Below the pieces are notes generated by a model. That model was not told where the DNA came from and did no database searches. It saw nothing but the letters and a program-made list of their open reading frames with translations. DNA of 11,119 nucleotides from an uncultured Dialister sp. (lineage in GTDB: Bacteria > Bacillota > Negativicutes > Veillonellales > Dialisteraceae), in NCBI GenBank assembly GCA_900314595.1, contig OMVW01000046.1, positions 1 to 11,119 of the forward strand, in the 5' to 3' direction. A program made the translations under genes and the position numbers. Shown one piece after another: positions 1 through 5,058 of the stretch. Within the stretch, counting starts at the first letter, position 1. The number at the start of each line of letters is the position of its first letter.

Positions 1-2
1 TT

Positions 3-416
3 ACTTCTGGCAGGGTGAATAAAGGCTTATTTCCCCTATATATGATAGAAGAACTTCGATTTAGAGGTATTTTATACGCTGCTAAGTTAATGATATTGCA
101 GTTAACATGTCCCTATCAGAGGAAAAAATGCATCACCCTGATTAATAAACGTATTAAAAATAACAATATTAATTTTATAAATCCATCCAAAAATCCAGAT
201 GATGAGAAATACCATACTTTCAATACAAATCATTTCGATTTAATTGTTAAATTCTTTCAAATCAAGGAAAATCCAAAATATTGTTATAAATATACCGGAA
301 GTTCCCAAACATTATATACATATAGTGACTCAGCATTGGATTTCATAATGGATGAAATAAAAAAGGATCCTGCACATATCATCGAAACCATAAAAGGCAA
401 ATTAAAAAAGAGCTAA
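3..416 (+). CDS. Unrecognised AT-rich protein, probably 5'-truncated by the window edge
   Basis: The reading frame is open from the first bases of the window to a TAA at 414-416. A GTG at 15 and an ATG at 42 are possible starts, but neither has a convincing ribosome site, so the gene probably begins upstream. The visible ~137 residues are rich in Lys, Asn, Ile and Tyr and end in a basic tail (KGKLKKS). There is no clear membrane segment or motif that I recognise. Base composition is much more AT-rich than the genes after the tRNA, which suggests horizontal origin. I cannot assign a function. Confidence 0.5.
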   Translation, partial: TSGRVNKGLFPLYMIEELRFRGILYAAKLMILQLTCPYQRKKCITLINKRIKNNNINFINPSKNPDDEKYHTFNTNHFDLIVKFFQIKENPKYCYKYTGSSQTLYTYSDSALDFIMDEIKKDPAHIIETIKGKLKKS

Positions 417-530
417 CCCCAGGGGCAAAGGAATTCTAAGCATAACGCCTACTCCCATTCGGGAACCCAGCCAATTTCCTTCACGAGTTGCTCTCTTTAT
501 TTAAATTATATCAAATTCGGGAATAAAAAA

Positions 531-569
531 AAAGATTATAATGCTCCATTCTAAAAGCATTGAATCTTT
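531..569. terminator. AT-rich dyad, possible two-way terminator after the first gene
   Basis: The arms at 531-545 (AAAGATT then TAATGCT) and 556-569 (AGCATT then AATCTTT) pair with one bulge and a mismatch around a 10-base loop. An A-run lies before the dyad and a T-rich stretch after it. The stem is AT-rich, so it would be weak. It sits about 115 bases past the stop codon at 416. The stretch 417-699 holds this and two more dyads, but no gene that I can see. Confidence 0.35.
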
Positions 570-601
570 ATTTCTTATGCACTAAAATAAATTTACAAGA
601 A

Positions 602-657
602 AAAATGGCTCTACCATTTTACGGGGATGACATGATGAATGCCGTCCCCGGTTTTAT
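602..657 (+). terminator. Two adjacent hairpins, the second a strong terminator, just upstream of the tRNA
   Basis: Hairpin one is AAAATGG (602-608) with CCATTTT (614-620). Hairpin two pairs CGGGGATGAC (622-631) with GCCGTCCCCG (641-650), with one mismatch, and is followed by GTTTTATTA. On the plus strand, hairpin two is a typical rho-independent terminator. On the minus strand, hairpin one followed by T-rich sequence could do the same job. Together they insulate the tRNA from transcription on the left. They could also be the end of a mobile element. Confidence 0.5.
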
Positions 658-682
658 TATGTAAGAAATTTACGAACCGTGC

Positions 683-688
683 TATAAT
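683..688 (+). promoter_or_regulatory. -10 box of the tRNA-Ala promoter
   Basis: A perfect TATAAT lies 11 bases before the tRNA 5' end, the expected distance for a start site a few bases upstream of the tRNA. I see no good -35 box at the right spacing (around 660-665), so only the -10 is called. Confidence 0.45.
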
Positions 689-699
689 AATATCGTCAT

Positions 700-775
700 G
701 GGGGCGTAGCTCAGCCGGGAGAGCGTCTGCTTCGCATGCAGAAGGTCGAGAGTTCAATCCTCTTCGTCTCCACCA
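700..775 (+). tRNA. tRNA-Ala, anticodon CGC
   Basis: A full cloverleaf can be drawn. The acceptor GGGGGCG (700-706) pairs with CGTCTCC (765-771). The D stem is GCTC/GAGC (709-712, 721-724). The anticodon stem TCTGC/GCAGA holds the loop TTCGCAT (731-737), so the anticodon is CGC (733-735) and reads GCG. The T stem GAGAG/CTCTT holds the loop TTCAATC. Position 73 is A and CCA (773-775) is encoded. The third pair of the acceptor is G3-U70, the main identity element for alanyl-tRNA synthetase, which confirms alanine independently of the anticodon. The next 239 bases (776-1014) are CT-rich and hold no gene that I can support. Confidence 0.96.
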
Positions 776-1014
776 GGAGCGGGTATCGCAGGGTGCTCGC
801 TTTTATCGTGCTTTTTACCTGCTTCATCGGTTACCAGGATAACGTAGATTTTTATTTTTCTTTACTACTCCCCTCTTTACTCCCTTCTTTTTTATTTGGC
901 TATCCTGACGACCCGTTCTTCGGATTTCTTTTCTATCAGCCTCTTTGGCAGCAGATTATAATATAGAAAATAAAATATGTATTTTTTTATTTTCAGAAAG
1001 GAGAAGGGAATCCT

Positions 1015-1629
1015 ATGACATTTTATCTTTTTGATACGGAAAACCCGGGAGGAAGAAATTTTATTGATGTTCTCCGGCATGCGGAACCGGAGGATGAGCT
1101 TATTCTGTTCTGCACGGAGCATACGCCTGTCAGTATATGGTGTGCAGCGCCGGAGGACGTGGAAAACATCTGCCGTCATTCCTGCAAAATAAGGGTTTAT
1201 GACTGTTACGCCGGAGAGCCGCAGAAATCGGGGCTCGATTTCCAGATTGTCGCAGAGCTGGGGCTGCTCGCCGCGAAGAATCCTTTTTCCAAATTTGTCA
1301 TTTTATCTGCGGATACCGGGTTTGACGTGTGTGCCGATTATCTTTCTAAAAAAGGGTATTCCGTATCCCGGTTTGACGCCTCCAGTGAAATAGTTCCCGT
1401 CCCCGGGTTGTCGAAAGAGGCAGTGGAAAAAATCGAGAGCATCAGAAGGGACCTTTTCCAGGCTGAATTACCCGCGAGCTATGCGGAATTCATTTTTAAA
1501 GCCTATAATTCCAAAGATGGAACTGTTACTCCGCAGGAAATGCTTTTCAAATTCATCGGGACCCATGAAACCACCGAATTTATGCAGCGTGTTCCCAAGG
1601 ACATCCGTAAAACCTATCGTATCATCTGA
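1015..1629 (+). CDS. PIN-like domain protein (putative ribonuclease fold)
   Basis: The 204-aa protein starts at an ATG preceded by AGAAAGGAG (about 10 bases upstream). It begins YLFDTENPGG, with Asp7 where PIN/NYN-type nucleases carry their first metal-binding acid. It continues with LDFQIVAELG (Asp75, Glu81) and VILSADTGFD (Asp100, Asp104). This spacing of acids and the ILSxDxGFD strand-turn match the small PIN-like proteins common in Firmicutes. It has no signal peptide or membrane segment, so it should be cytoplasmic. The C-terminal ~70 residues are helical-looking and not recognised. A TATAAT at 957-962 may be its -10 box, without a clear -35. Substrate and role are unknown. I am confident of the fold and only moderately confident of nuclease activity. 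Confidence 0.75.
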   Translation: MTFYLFDTENPGGRNFIDVLRHAEPEDELILFCTEHTPVSIWCAAPEDVENICRHSCKIRVYDCYAGEPQKSGLDFQIVAELGLLAAKNPFSKFVILSADTGFDVCADYLSKKGYSVSRFDASSEIVPVPGLSKEAVEKIESIRRDLFQAELPASYAEFIFKAYNSKDGTVTPQEMLFKFIGTHETTEFMQRVPKDIRKTYRII

Positions 1630-1694
1630 AAATGTACCGATTTTTCTCATTTTTATGTCTTTTCGTGCGTGTATCCTGTCCAAAAACCATGCTT

Positions 1695-1722
1695 TATAAT
1701 ATAGGAAAGATATGGGAAAGGA
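1695..1722 (+). promoter_or_regulatory. Possible -10 box and ribosome site for the small gene at 1731
   Basis: TATAAT (1695-1700) is followed 13 bases later by GGGAAAGGA (1714-1722), which ends 8 bases before the ATG at 1731. The ribosome site decides the start: the upstream in-frame ATG at 1632 has no ribosome site. I see no good -35 box. Confidence 0.4.
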
Positions 1723-1730
1723 CTGATAAA

Positions 1731-1943
1731 ATGAAGCGCGGAAGATTAAGTTATGAAACTTTTGTATTACTCTGCGATAAACAGCTGAGGAGAGATAGAC
1801 CCGCTTTTGAAGAAAAAGATTATCGGAAATGCATGAAGGATAATATGGACGTTATAGATGAAGAATACGATCGGGCGTTAAGAGATTCGGATTTTATATA
1901 TCATTTGAATGTTGCGGTATCCAATCTGATGTTACTAATCTGA
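1731..1943 (+). CDS. Small protein of unknown function (70 aa)
   Basis: The frame could start at 1632, but that start has no ribosome site. The ATG at 1731 follows GGGAAAGGA at a good distance, giving a 70-residue protein. It is strongly charged (many Arg, Lys, Asp, Glu) with two Cys (KLC-like context LLCDK and RKCMK) and a short hydrophobic C-terminus ending in LMLLI. There is no signal peptide. It lies 101 bases after the PIN-like gene and ahead of a strong terminator, so the two may be cotranscribed. I do not recognise the family. Confidence 0.55.
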   Translation: MKRGRLSYETFVLLCDKQLRRDRPAFEEKDYRKCMKDNMDVIDEEYDRALRDSDFIYHLNVAVSNLMLLI

Positions 1944-1976
1944 GACCGCCATTTAAAAGATCATGATTCAAACGAA

Positions 1977-2012
1977 AAATACCCACAGTGACACAAAGTC
2001 CTGTGGGTATTT
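1977..2012. terminator. Two-way intrinsic terminator between convergent genes
   Basis: A perfect 12-bp stem pairs AAATACCCACAG (1977-1988) with CTGTGGGTATTT (2001-2012) around a 12-base loop. T-rich sequence follows on both strands (minus: TTTTTCGTTT). It closes the plus-strand gene ending at 1943 and the minus-strand operon whose last stop codon is at 2014. Confidence 0.85.
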
Positions 2013-2013
2013 C

Positions 2014-2160
2014 TCATTGTTTCATTAAAGGAATCTTTTTACTATAAATAGGGGAAACACAAGATAAAAAACAGTCTTTCCGGATCTTTTTCACAATAGT
2101 TTCCTTTTCTTTTACATCACTGATGAGAGGTGCCGCCAGGGCATTTGAAATTTTTTCCAT
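2014..2160 (-). CDS. 48-aa two-cysteine peptide, last gene of the T-box operon
   Basis: The minus-strand ORF starts at ATG 2160 and ends at TGA 2014-2016, directly against the terminator. It has the best-placed ribosome site in the region: AAAAGGAGG (2166-2174), 5 bases from the ATG and overlapping the stop codon of the binding-protein gene, so translation is probably coupled. The peptide begins MEKISNALAAPLISD, has a charged middle (KEKETIVKKIRKD), then Cys30 and Cys34 in CFLSC, and a basic tail. It has no clear signal peptide. It is not a recognised family. The leader-like N-terminus and Cys-bearing C-terminus resemble a peptide precursor, but no modification enzyme is nearby. It could also be a small regulator of the transport function. 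Confidence 0.65.
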   Translation of the reverse strand: MEKISNALAAPLISDVKEKETIVKKIRKDCFLSCVSPIYSKKIPLMKQ

Positions 2161-2172
2161 GGTATCCTCCTT

Positions 2173-3030
2173 TTAAGTGCAGCAGTCTTTCTTCATGGGA
2201 AGAAGGGCGATCAAATCTTCTTTATACCATTTCTTTAAAATCTTTGAGAGGGTCCCGTCTTTCTGAAGGTTCCCAAGCGTTTCCGCCAGTTCCACCACGA
2301 GGCGGGTATCTTTTTTCGATACCAGTGCATAGGTGGAGTGGATGCGGACCGGTTCCTTCAGGGGTTCAATGGAAATACCGGCCTTTTCGGCTCTTTCCGT
2401 AATTCCCTCATTATCCAGTGCAATGAGAAGGTCCCATTTCTTTTCCGAAAGACCTTTCAGCGCATCCTCTTCGCTGATATTTCCTTCCGGAACGGAGGAA
2501 AGGATATTTCCATGCTTTTCATTCCATTCATGGACTGCGTGAAGGTTCATTCCTTTAAGAGGAGCTATCTTAAGTCCTGCCCTCGCCGCATCCTCCAGAT
2601 TTTTCAGATCCCCTGCCGCACCCTTTCTGACGTATACCGCAAGGGCCGAGACGCCGGTGGGATTTTCCGGAATGAAGAAATTTTCTTCCCTCTCCTTTGT
2701 CCTGTGGAAGCCGCCCACGGCGAGGAGCGCATCTCCTGCTTTGAGCTTTGCTTCAACCGAGTCCTTCGGCACGGCCTCAAATGTGAGCCTATAGTCCGGA
2801 AGCTTTTCGGAAACCGCTTTCATCACTTCGTATTCATAGCCTTGGAGCTCCCTGCCGTCCTGCCAGGCGATGGGCTTCTGGTCTGAAGGGATGAGGACGG
2901 TAACCGCCTCCTTTTCCTTTGCCGGAGCCGGCGGCGGTTTCGGTGAAGCTTTCTCACTTCCGTAGCCTCCCGCCAGGAATGCGCCTGCCAGAACAGCGGC
3001 CAGAAGATATCCCGTTTTTATATGTCTCAT
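2173..3030 (-). CDS. Amino-acid ABC transporter substrate-binding protein, probably for cysteine/cystine, with a lost lipobox cysteine
   Basis: The 285-aa protein starts at ATG 3030 after GGAGG (3036-3040). The frame runs further upstream, but only through the T-box leader. A basic N-terminus and hydrophobic core (residues 8-20) form a signal peptide, followed by LAGGYGSEK. Comparable lipoproteins read GGCGS, so Tyr23 (codon TAC, 2962-2964) stands where the lipid-bearing Cys is expected. A Pro/Ala/Lys linker follows, then the bilobal family-3 binding domain: VTVLIPSDQKP near 45, LQGYEYEVMKAVSEKL, LLAVGGFHRTKERE, LKIAPLKGMN, KKWDLLIALD, and a C-terminal TLSKILKKWYKEDL helix. The protein's only Cys residues are the pair in the last residues (KKDCCT). 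No permease or ATPase gene is adjacent. The Cys-type T-box just upstream points to cysteine or cystine as ligand; that is inference. Confidence 0.85.
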   Translation of the reverse strand: MRHIKTGYLLAAVLAGAFLAGGYGSEKASPKPPPAPAKEKEAVTVLIPSDQKPIAWQDGRELQGYEYEVMKAVSEKLPDYRLTFEAVPKDSVEAKLKAGDALLAVGGFHRTKEREENFFIPENPTGVSALAVYVRKGAAGDLKNLEDAARAGLKIAPLKGMNLHAVHEWNEKHGNILSSVPEGNISEEDALKGLSEKKWDLLIALDNEGITERAEKAGISIEPLKEPVRIHSTYALVSKKDTRLVVELAETLGNLQKDGTLSKILKKWYKEDLIALLPMKKDCCT

Positions 3031-3042
3031 TTTTTCCTCCAT

Positions 3043-3107
3043 AAAAAAATTCCCGTCCCTTCCTCCGCATCTGATTAGACAGAATACGGGTATAGAAGGG
3101 ACGGGAA
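3043..3107 (-). terminator. Intrinsic terminator of T-box B
   Basis: TTCCCGTCCCTT (minus) pairs with AAGGGACGGGAA across an internal hairpin-forming loop and is followed by seven U (3043-3049). It ends a few bases before the ribosome site of the binding-protein gene, so termination prevents its expression. Confidence 0.88.
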
Positions 3108-3330
3108 AAACATTTCCGCGGTTCCACCCTGATTTTCCAGCGCCATCGCTGAGGCCGGCTCTGAAGGTACGTCTGTACCTCTGCACTGTAACGGGCGTCT
3201 CCCGTGAGGCTTACTTTCATTCAGCCGTCAGGCTCTGAAAGGCACTTCCCCTTCCCTCCTGCGCCCCTTCACACCACCGGGGGCTCTCTGTGCCATTGCA
3301 GGAAAGGTACCTTCTTTCATCCTTGCCGTG
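3043..3330 (-). promoter_or_regulatory. T-box leader B (tRNA-Cys type) in front of the binding-protein gene
   Basis: The 14-base T-box is intact (AGGGTGGAACCGCG, within 3116-3130). Stem I can be drawn: GAAAG/CUUUC below and CCUUUCC/GGGAAGG above the specifier loop, AGAGAG bulge, and a GGUGGUGUGAAGG distal loop. The 3' side of the specifier loop reads GAAG-UGC, so the specifier codon is UGC (3242-3244), cysteine. Stem II shows the paired GAA and AGUA of an S-turn, followed by a CGGG...CCCGUUA element. The antiterminator bulge is UGGA (3123-3126), which complements U73CCA, as in tRNA-Cys. Uncharged tRNA-Cys should block the terminator at 3043-3107 and switch on the gene at 3030. I see no promoter of its own, so it probably lies within the transcript from 3784-3812. 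Confidence 0.9.
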
Positions 3331-3353
3331 ATCAAGTCATTTAACTTAAAAAC

Positions 3354-3494
3354 TCAGTCCTTCCGGACGAGATCGTCCAGATTTTCTTCGTTGTAAAATT
3401 CCGAAAAAGCGGGAGCTGCAAACCCGAGGTACAAAAGGCAGCCTGCCAGGCTCCATCTGAAATTTCTGAATTCCTTAGCAATCAGCCTGCCCAT
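3354..3494 (-). CDS. 46-aa single-span membrane peptide under T-box A
   Basis: ATG 3494 follows AAAAAGGAGGAGC just after the terminator of T-box A; the stop is TGA 3354-3356. The peptide has a basic N-terminus (MGRLIAKEFRNFR), a hydrophobic segment at about residues 14-30 with Cys19 (WSLAGCLLYLGFAAPAF), and an acidic tail (NEENLDDL). The positive-inside rule puts its N-terminus in the cytoplasm. A T-box in front and an intact ribosome site argue that it is a real gene, not a leftover. I do not recognise the family. It could be a transporter accessory subunit, or the remnant of a longer membrane protein. Confidence 0.65.
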   Translation of the reverse strand: MGRLIAKEFRNFRWSLAGCLLYLGFAAPAFSEFYNEENLDDLVRKD

Positions 3495-3517
3495 CGAAAG
3501 CTCCTCCTTTTTGGAAA

Positions 3518-3548
3518 TAAAAAAATCTCCCGTCCAACAGGACGAGAG
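3518..3548 (-). terminator. Intrinsic terminator of T-box A
   Basis: CTCTCGTCC (3540-3548, minus) pairs with GGACGGGAG (3527-3535) around a four-base loop and is followed by seven U. Its 5' arm overlaps the antiterminator sequence next to the T-box, as expected for a switch. Confidence 0.88.
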
Positions 3549-3777
3549 ACTCGTGGTTCCACCTGATTTCGCATACACTTCCATGTATGCCTCATGAAGT
3601 ACTTGGAAATAATCCGTATACCCTGGCACTGTATCGGGCGCTCCCGGGAAGACCTACTGCTGTTTCGGCCCGCCAGACTCAGAAATGCACTTCAGTTCCC
3701 TATCCCTGTCCGCTTTCACCTTCCGGACTCGCTTTGTGAGCTTCAGGAGCCTACTCTTTTCTTCACTGTCTTTAGTT
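3518..3777 (-). promoter_or_regulatory. T-box leader A (tRNA-Cys type) at the start of the operon
   Basis: The T-box reads CAGGTGGAACCACG (3552-3565). Upstream, the lower stem AGAAA/UUUCU flanks a specifier loop with AGUA on the 5' side and GAAG-UGC-A on the 3' side. The specifier is therefore UGC (3687-3689), cysteine. The distal loop reads GAAGGUGAAAG, closed by GUCCG/CGGAC. Stem II (GGCC/GGUC) holds GAA and AGUA, followed by a CCCGGG...CCCGAUA element. The bulge UGGA (3558-3561) again matches a U73 discriminator. The layout is nearly the same as leader B, but the sequences have diverged, so the duplication is not recent. Confidence 0.9.
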
Positions 3778-3783
3778 GTGAAT

Positions 3784-3812
3784 ACTTTAACACCGGGTAT
3801 CAGAATTGTCAA
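3784..3812 (-). promoter_or_regulatory. Promoter of the T-box operon
   Basis: On the minus strand TTGACA (3807-3812), a perfect -35 box, is 17 bases from TAAAGT (3784-3789), which carries an upstream TG (extended -10). The start site would fall near 3777, exactly at the beginning of T-box A. It is back to back with the cbiM promoter. Confidence 0.75.
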
Positions 3813-3893
3813 GAGAAAAGGACAAGAAATATTTCCATGATCTTTCCCCAAAGATTTCTTCCGGTTTCCTGTAGAAACATCCCCCACCCCCGC

Positions 3894-3922
3894 TTAAATG
3901 TGGATTTTTACCGTGCTATACT
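3894..3922 (+). promoter_or_regulatory. Probable cbiM promoter
   Basis: TATACT (3917-3922) lies 17 bases after TTAAAT (3894-3899), a weak -35. The leader would be only about 35 bases, so there is no room for a cobalamin or NiCo riboswitch, and none is visible. The ribosome site is AAAGGA (3951-3956). Confidence 0.5.
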
Positions 3923-3963
3923 AACGGCACAATAAAATTTCTTTTTCAAGAAAGGATGATTCT

Positions 3964-4950
3964 ATGCATATTCCGGAAAATTATCTCTCTCCCTCCACCT
4001 GCGGAGTCATGGGGCTTGTCATGATTCCTGTATGGGTGACGGCCATCAAGAAAGTGAAAGAGGAAATGCCCCGCGAAAAACTGCCCTTCCTTGGCATTGC
4101 GGCGGCTCTTTCCTTCCTTTCCATGATGTTCAACGTGCCCCTTCCCGGAGGAACCACAGGCCATGCGGTCGGAGGTACGCTCATCGCCATCCTCTTCGGC
4201 CCCTATGCGGCCTGTCTGGCCGTCAGTGCGGCACTGATCATTCAGGCCGTTTTCTTTGGGGACGGAGGAATCCTTGCCATCGGGGCCAACTGCTTCAATA
4301 TGGCCTTCGTCCTTCCCTTCTCCGGATATTTCTTCTACCGTCTGCTGAAAGGGAAAGGACTTTCCGAGCTCGTTTCCGCGGGCATCTCTTCCTACATCGG
4401 AATTAACCTCGCTTCTCTCTGTGCAGCCATCGAATTCGGCATCCAGCCTCTTCTCTTCACCGACGCTGCGGGACAGGCGCTCTACTGCCCCTATCCGTTC
4501 TGGATTTCCATCCCTGCCATGGGCATCGGCCATCTCACCCTCTTCGGGCTGGCAGAAGTCGTCTTCACTGTGGCGATTCTCGCTTATGTGAGAAAAACTT
4601 CCCCCATCCTCTTTACCGATGACATTTCCGGTCATTCCTCTAAATCTCTCATGGCTCTTCTGGCAGTCCTCATTCTGGCCACTCCGCTGGGCCTTCTGGC
4701 AGCCGGCACGGCCTGGGGCGAATGGGACGTAGAAGAACTGGCGGAAACGCAAGATCTGGGAAGCGCCCTCGGCTATACGCCTCAGGGCATGATTGACGGA
4801 TTTGAATTTGAAGCCCTCATGCCGGACTATACCGTAGCCGGCCTTCCCGATGAAGCAGGCTATATCGTATCCGCCATCGTGGGAGTGGCGCTCCTCGTCA
4901 TTATTTTCAAAATTGGCTCGACCTTCCTGCCGAAAAGAGTGAGTGAATAG
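3964..4950 (+). CDS. cbiM: ECF-type cobalt/nickel transporter substrate component CbiM, with a PDGLE domain
   Basis: The 328-aa membrane protein starts MHIPENYLSP. The Met1-His2 terminus is the metal-binding end of the CbiM/NikM family, so the start is fixed. His67, in PGGTTGHAVGG, is the other conserved metal ligand. Residues ~1-210 give several membrane spans and the family motifs GGxxAIGANCFNMA and SYIGINLA. From ~230 on there is a second module: PLGLLAAGTAWGEW (241-254), GYTPQG, MPDYTVAGL, and a final membrane span. This is the PDGLE domain that replaces a separate CbiN/NikN. It captures Co2+ or Ni2+ for import by cbiQ and cbiO downstream. The sequence alone does not decide which metal. 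A terminator separates it from cbiQ. Confidence 0.94.
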   Translation: MHIPENYLSPSTCGVMGLVMIPVWVTAIKKVKEEMPREKLPFLGIAAALSFLSMMFNVPLPGGTTGHAVGGTLIAILFGPYAACLAVSAALIIQAVFFGDGGILAIGANCFNMAFVLPFSGYFFYRLLKGKGLSELVSAGISSYIGINLASLCAAIEFGIQPLLFTDAAGQALYCPYPFWISIPAMGIGHLTLFGLAEVVFTVAILAYVRKTSPILFTDDISGHSSKSLMALLAVLILATPLGLLAAGTAWGEWDVEELAETQDLGSALGYTPQGMIDGFEFEALMPDYTVAGLPDEAGYIVSAIVGVALLVIIFKIGSTFLPKRVSE

Positions 4951-4999
4951 CCGTTACCCATTAGCTCTCATCGTCGAAACATGGTTTTCAAAAATACTA

Positions 5000-5041
5000 A
5001 AGGATGGAAAAAGGATTTCCCCTTTTCCATCCTTATTTTTT
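5000..5041 (+). terminator. Intrinsic terminator between cbiM and cbiQ
   Basis: AAGGATGGAAAA (5000-5011) pairs perfectly with TTTTCCATCCTT (5023-5034) and is followed by ATTTTTT. Because cbiQ and cbiO belong to the same transporter, it probably acts as a partial terminator that makes more CbiM than CbiQ/CbiO. I see no strong new promoter in the 24 bases between it and cbiQ. Confidence 0.8.
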
Positions 5042-5058
5042 AATAGAAAGGAGCCTTC

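Noticed and set aside
446..485. Minus-strand ending KEIGWVPEWE-stop that looks like a protein C-terminus
   Set aside because: The open stretch is only about 15 codons before an in-frame stop and has no start; at most a small gene relic.
1632..1730. Upstream extension of the 70-aa gene with a hydrophobic start (MYRFFSFLCLF)
   Set aside because: No ribosome site before the ATG at 1632, while the ATG at 1731 has one; the stretch also contains the likely -10 box.
3031..3186. Longer form of the binding protein starting far upstream
   Set aside because: The added N-terminus is only a translation of T-box B and its terminator. The ATG at 3030 has the ribosome site and begins the signal peptide.
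3206..3224. GGCTGAATGAAAGTAAGCC hairpin in T-box B as the specifier loop, reading AUG (Met) or GAA (Glu)
   Set aside because: GAA and AGUA within this hairpin are the S-turn of Stem II. The corresponding hairpin in T-box A would give a different codon, and Met or Glu tRNAs do not have U73 to match the UGGA bulge. The UGC in Stem I fits both leaders.
3923..3963. Cobalamin or NiCo riboswitch in front of cbiM
   Set aside because: The leader after the promoter is only about 40 bases and contains no conserved block of either riboswitch.
3946..4752. Long minus-strand frame opposite cbiM (268 aa)
   Set aside because: Shadow of cbiM: highly charged low-complexity translation, no ribosome site, no family features.
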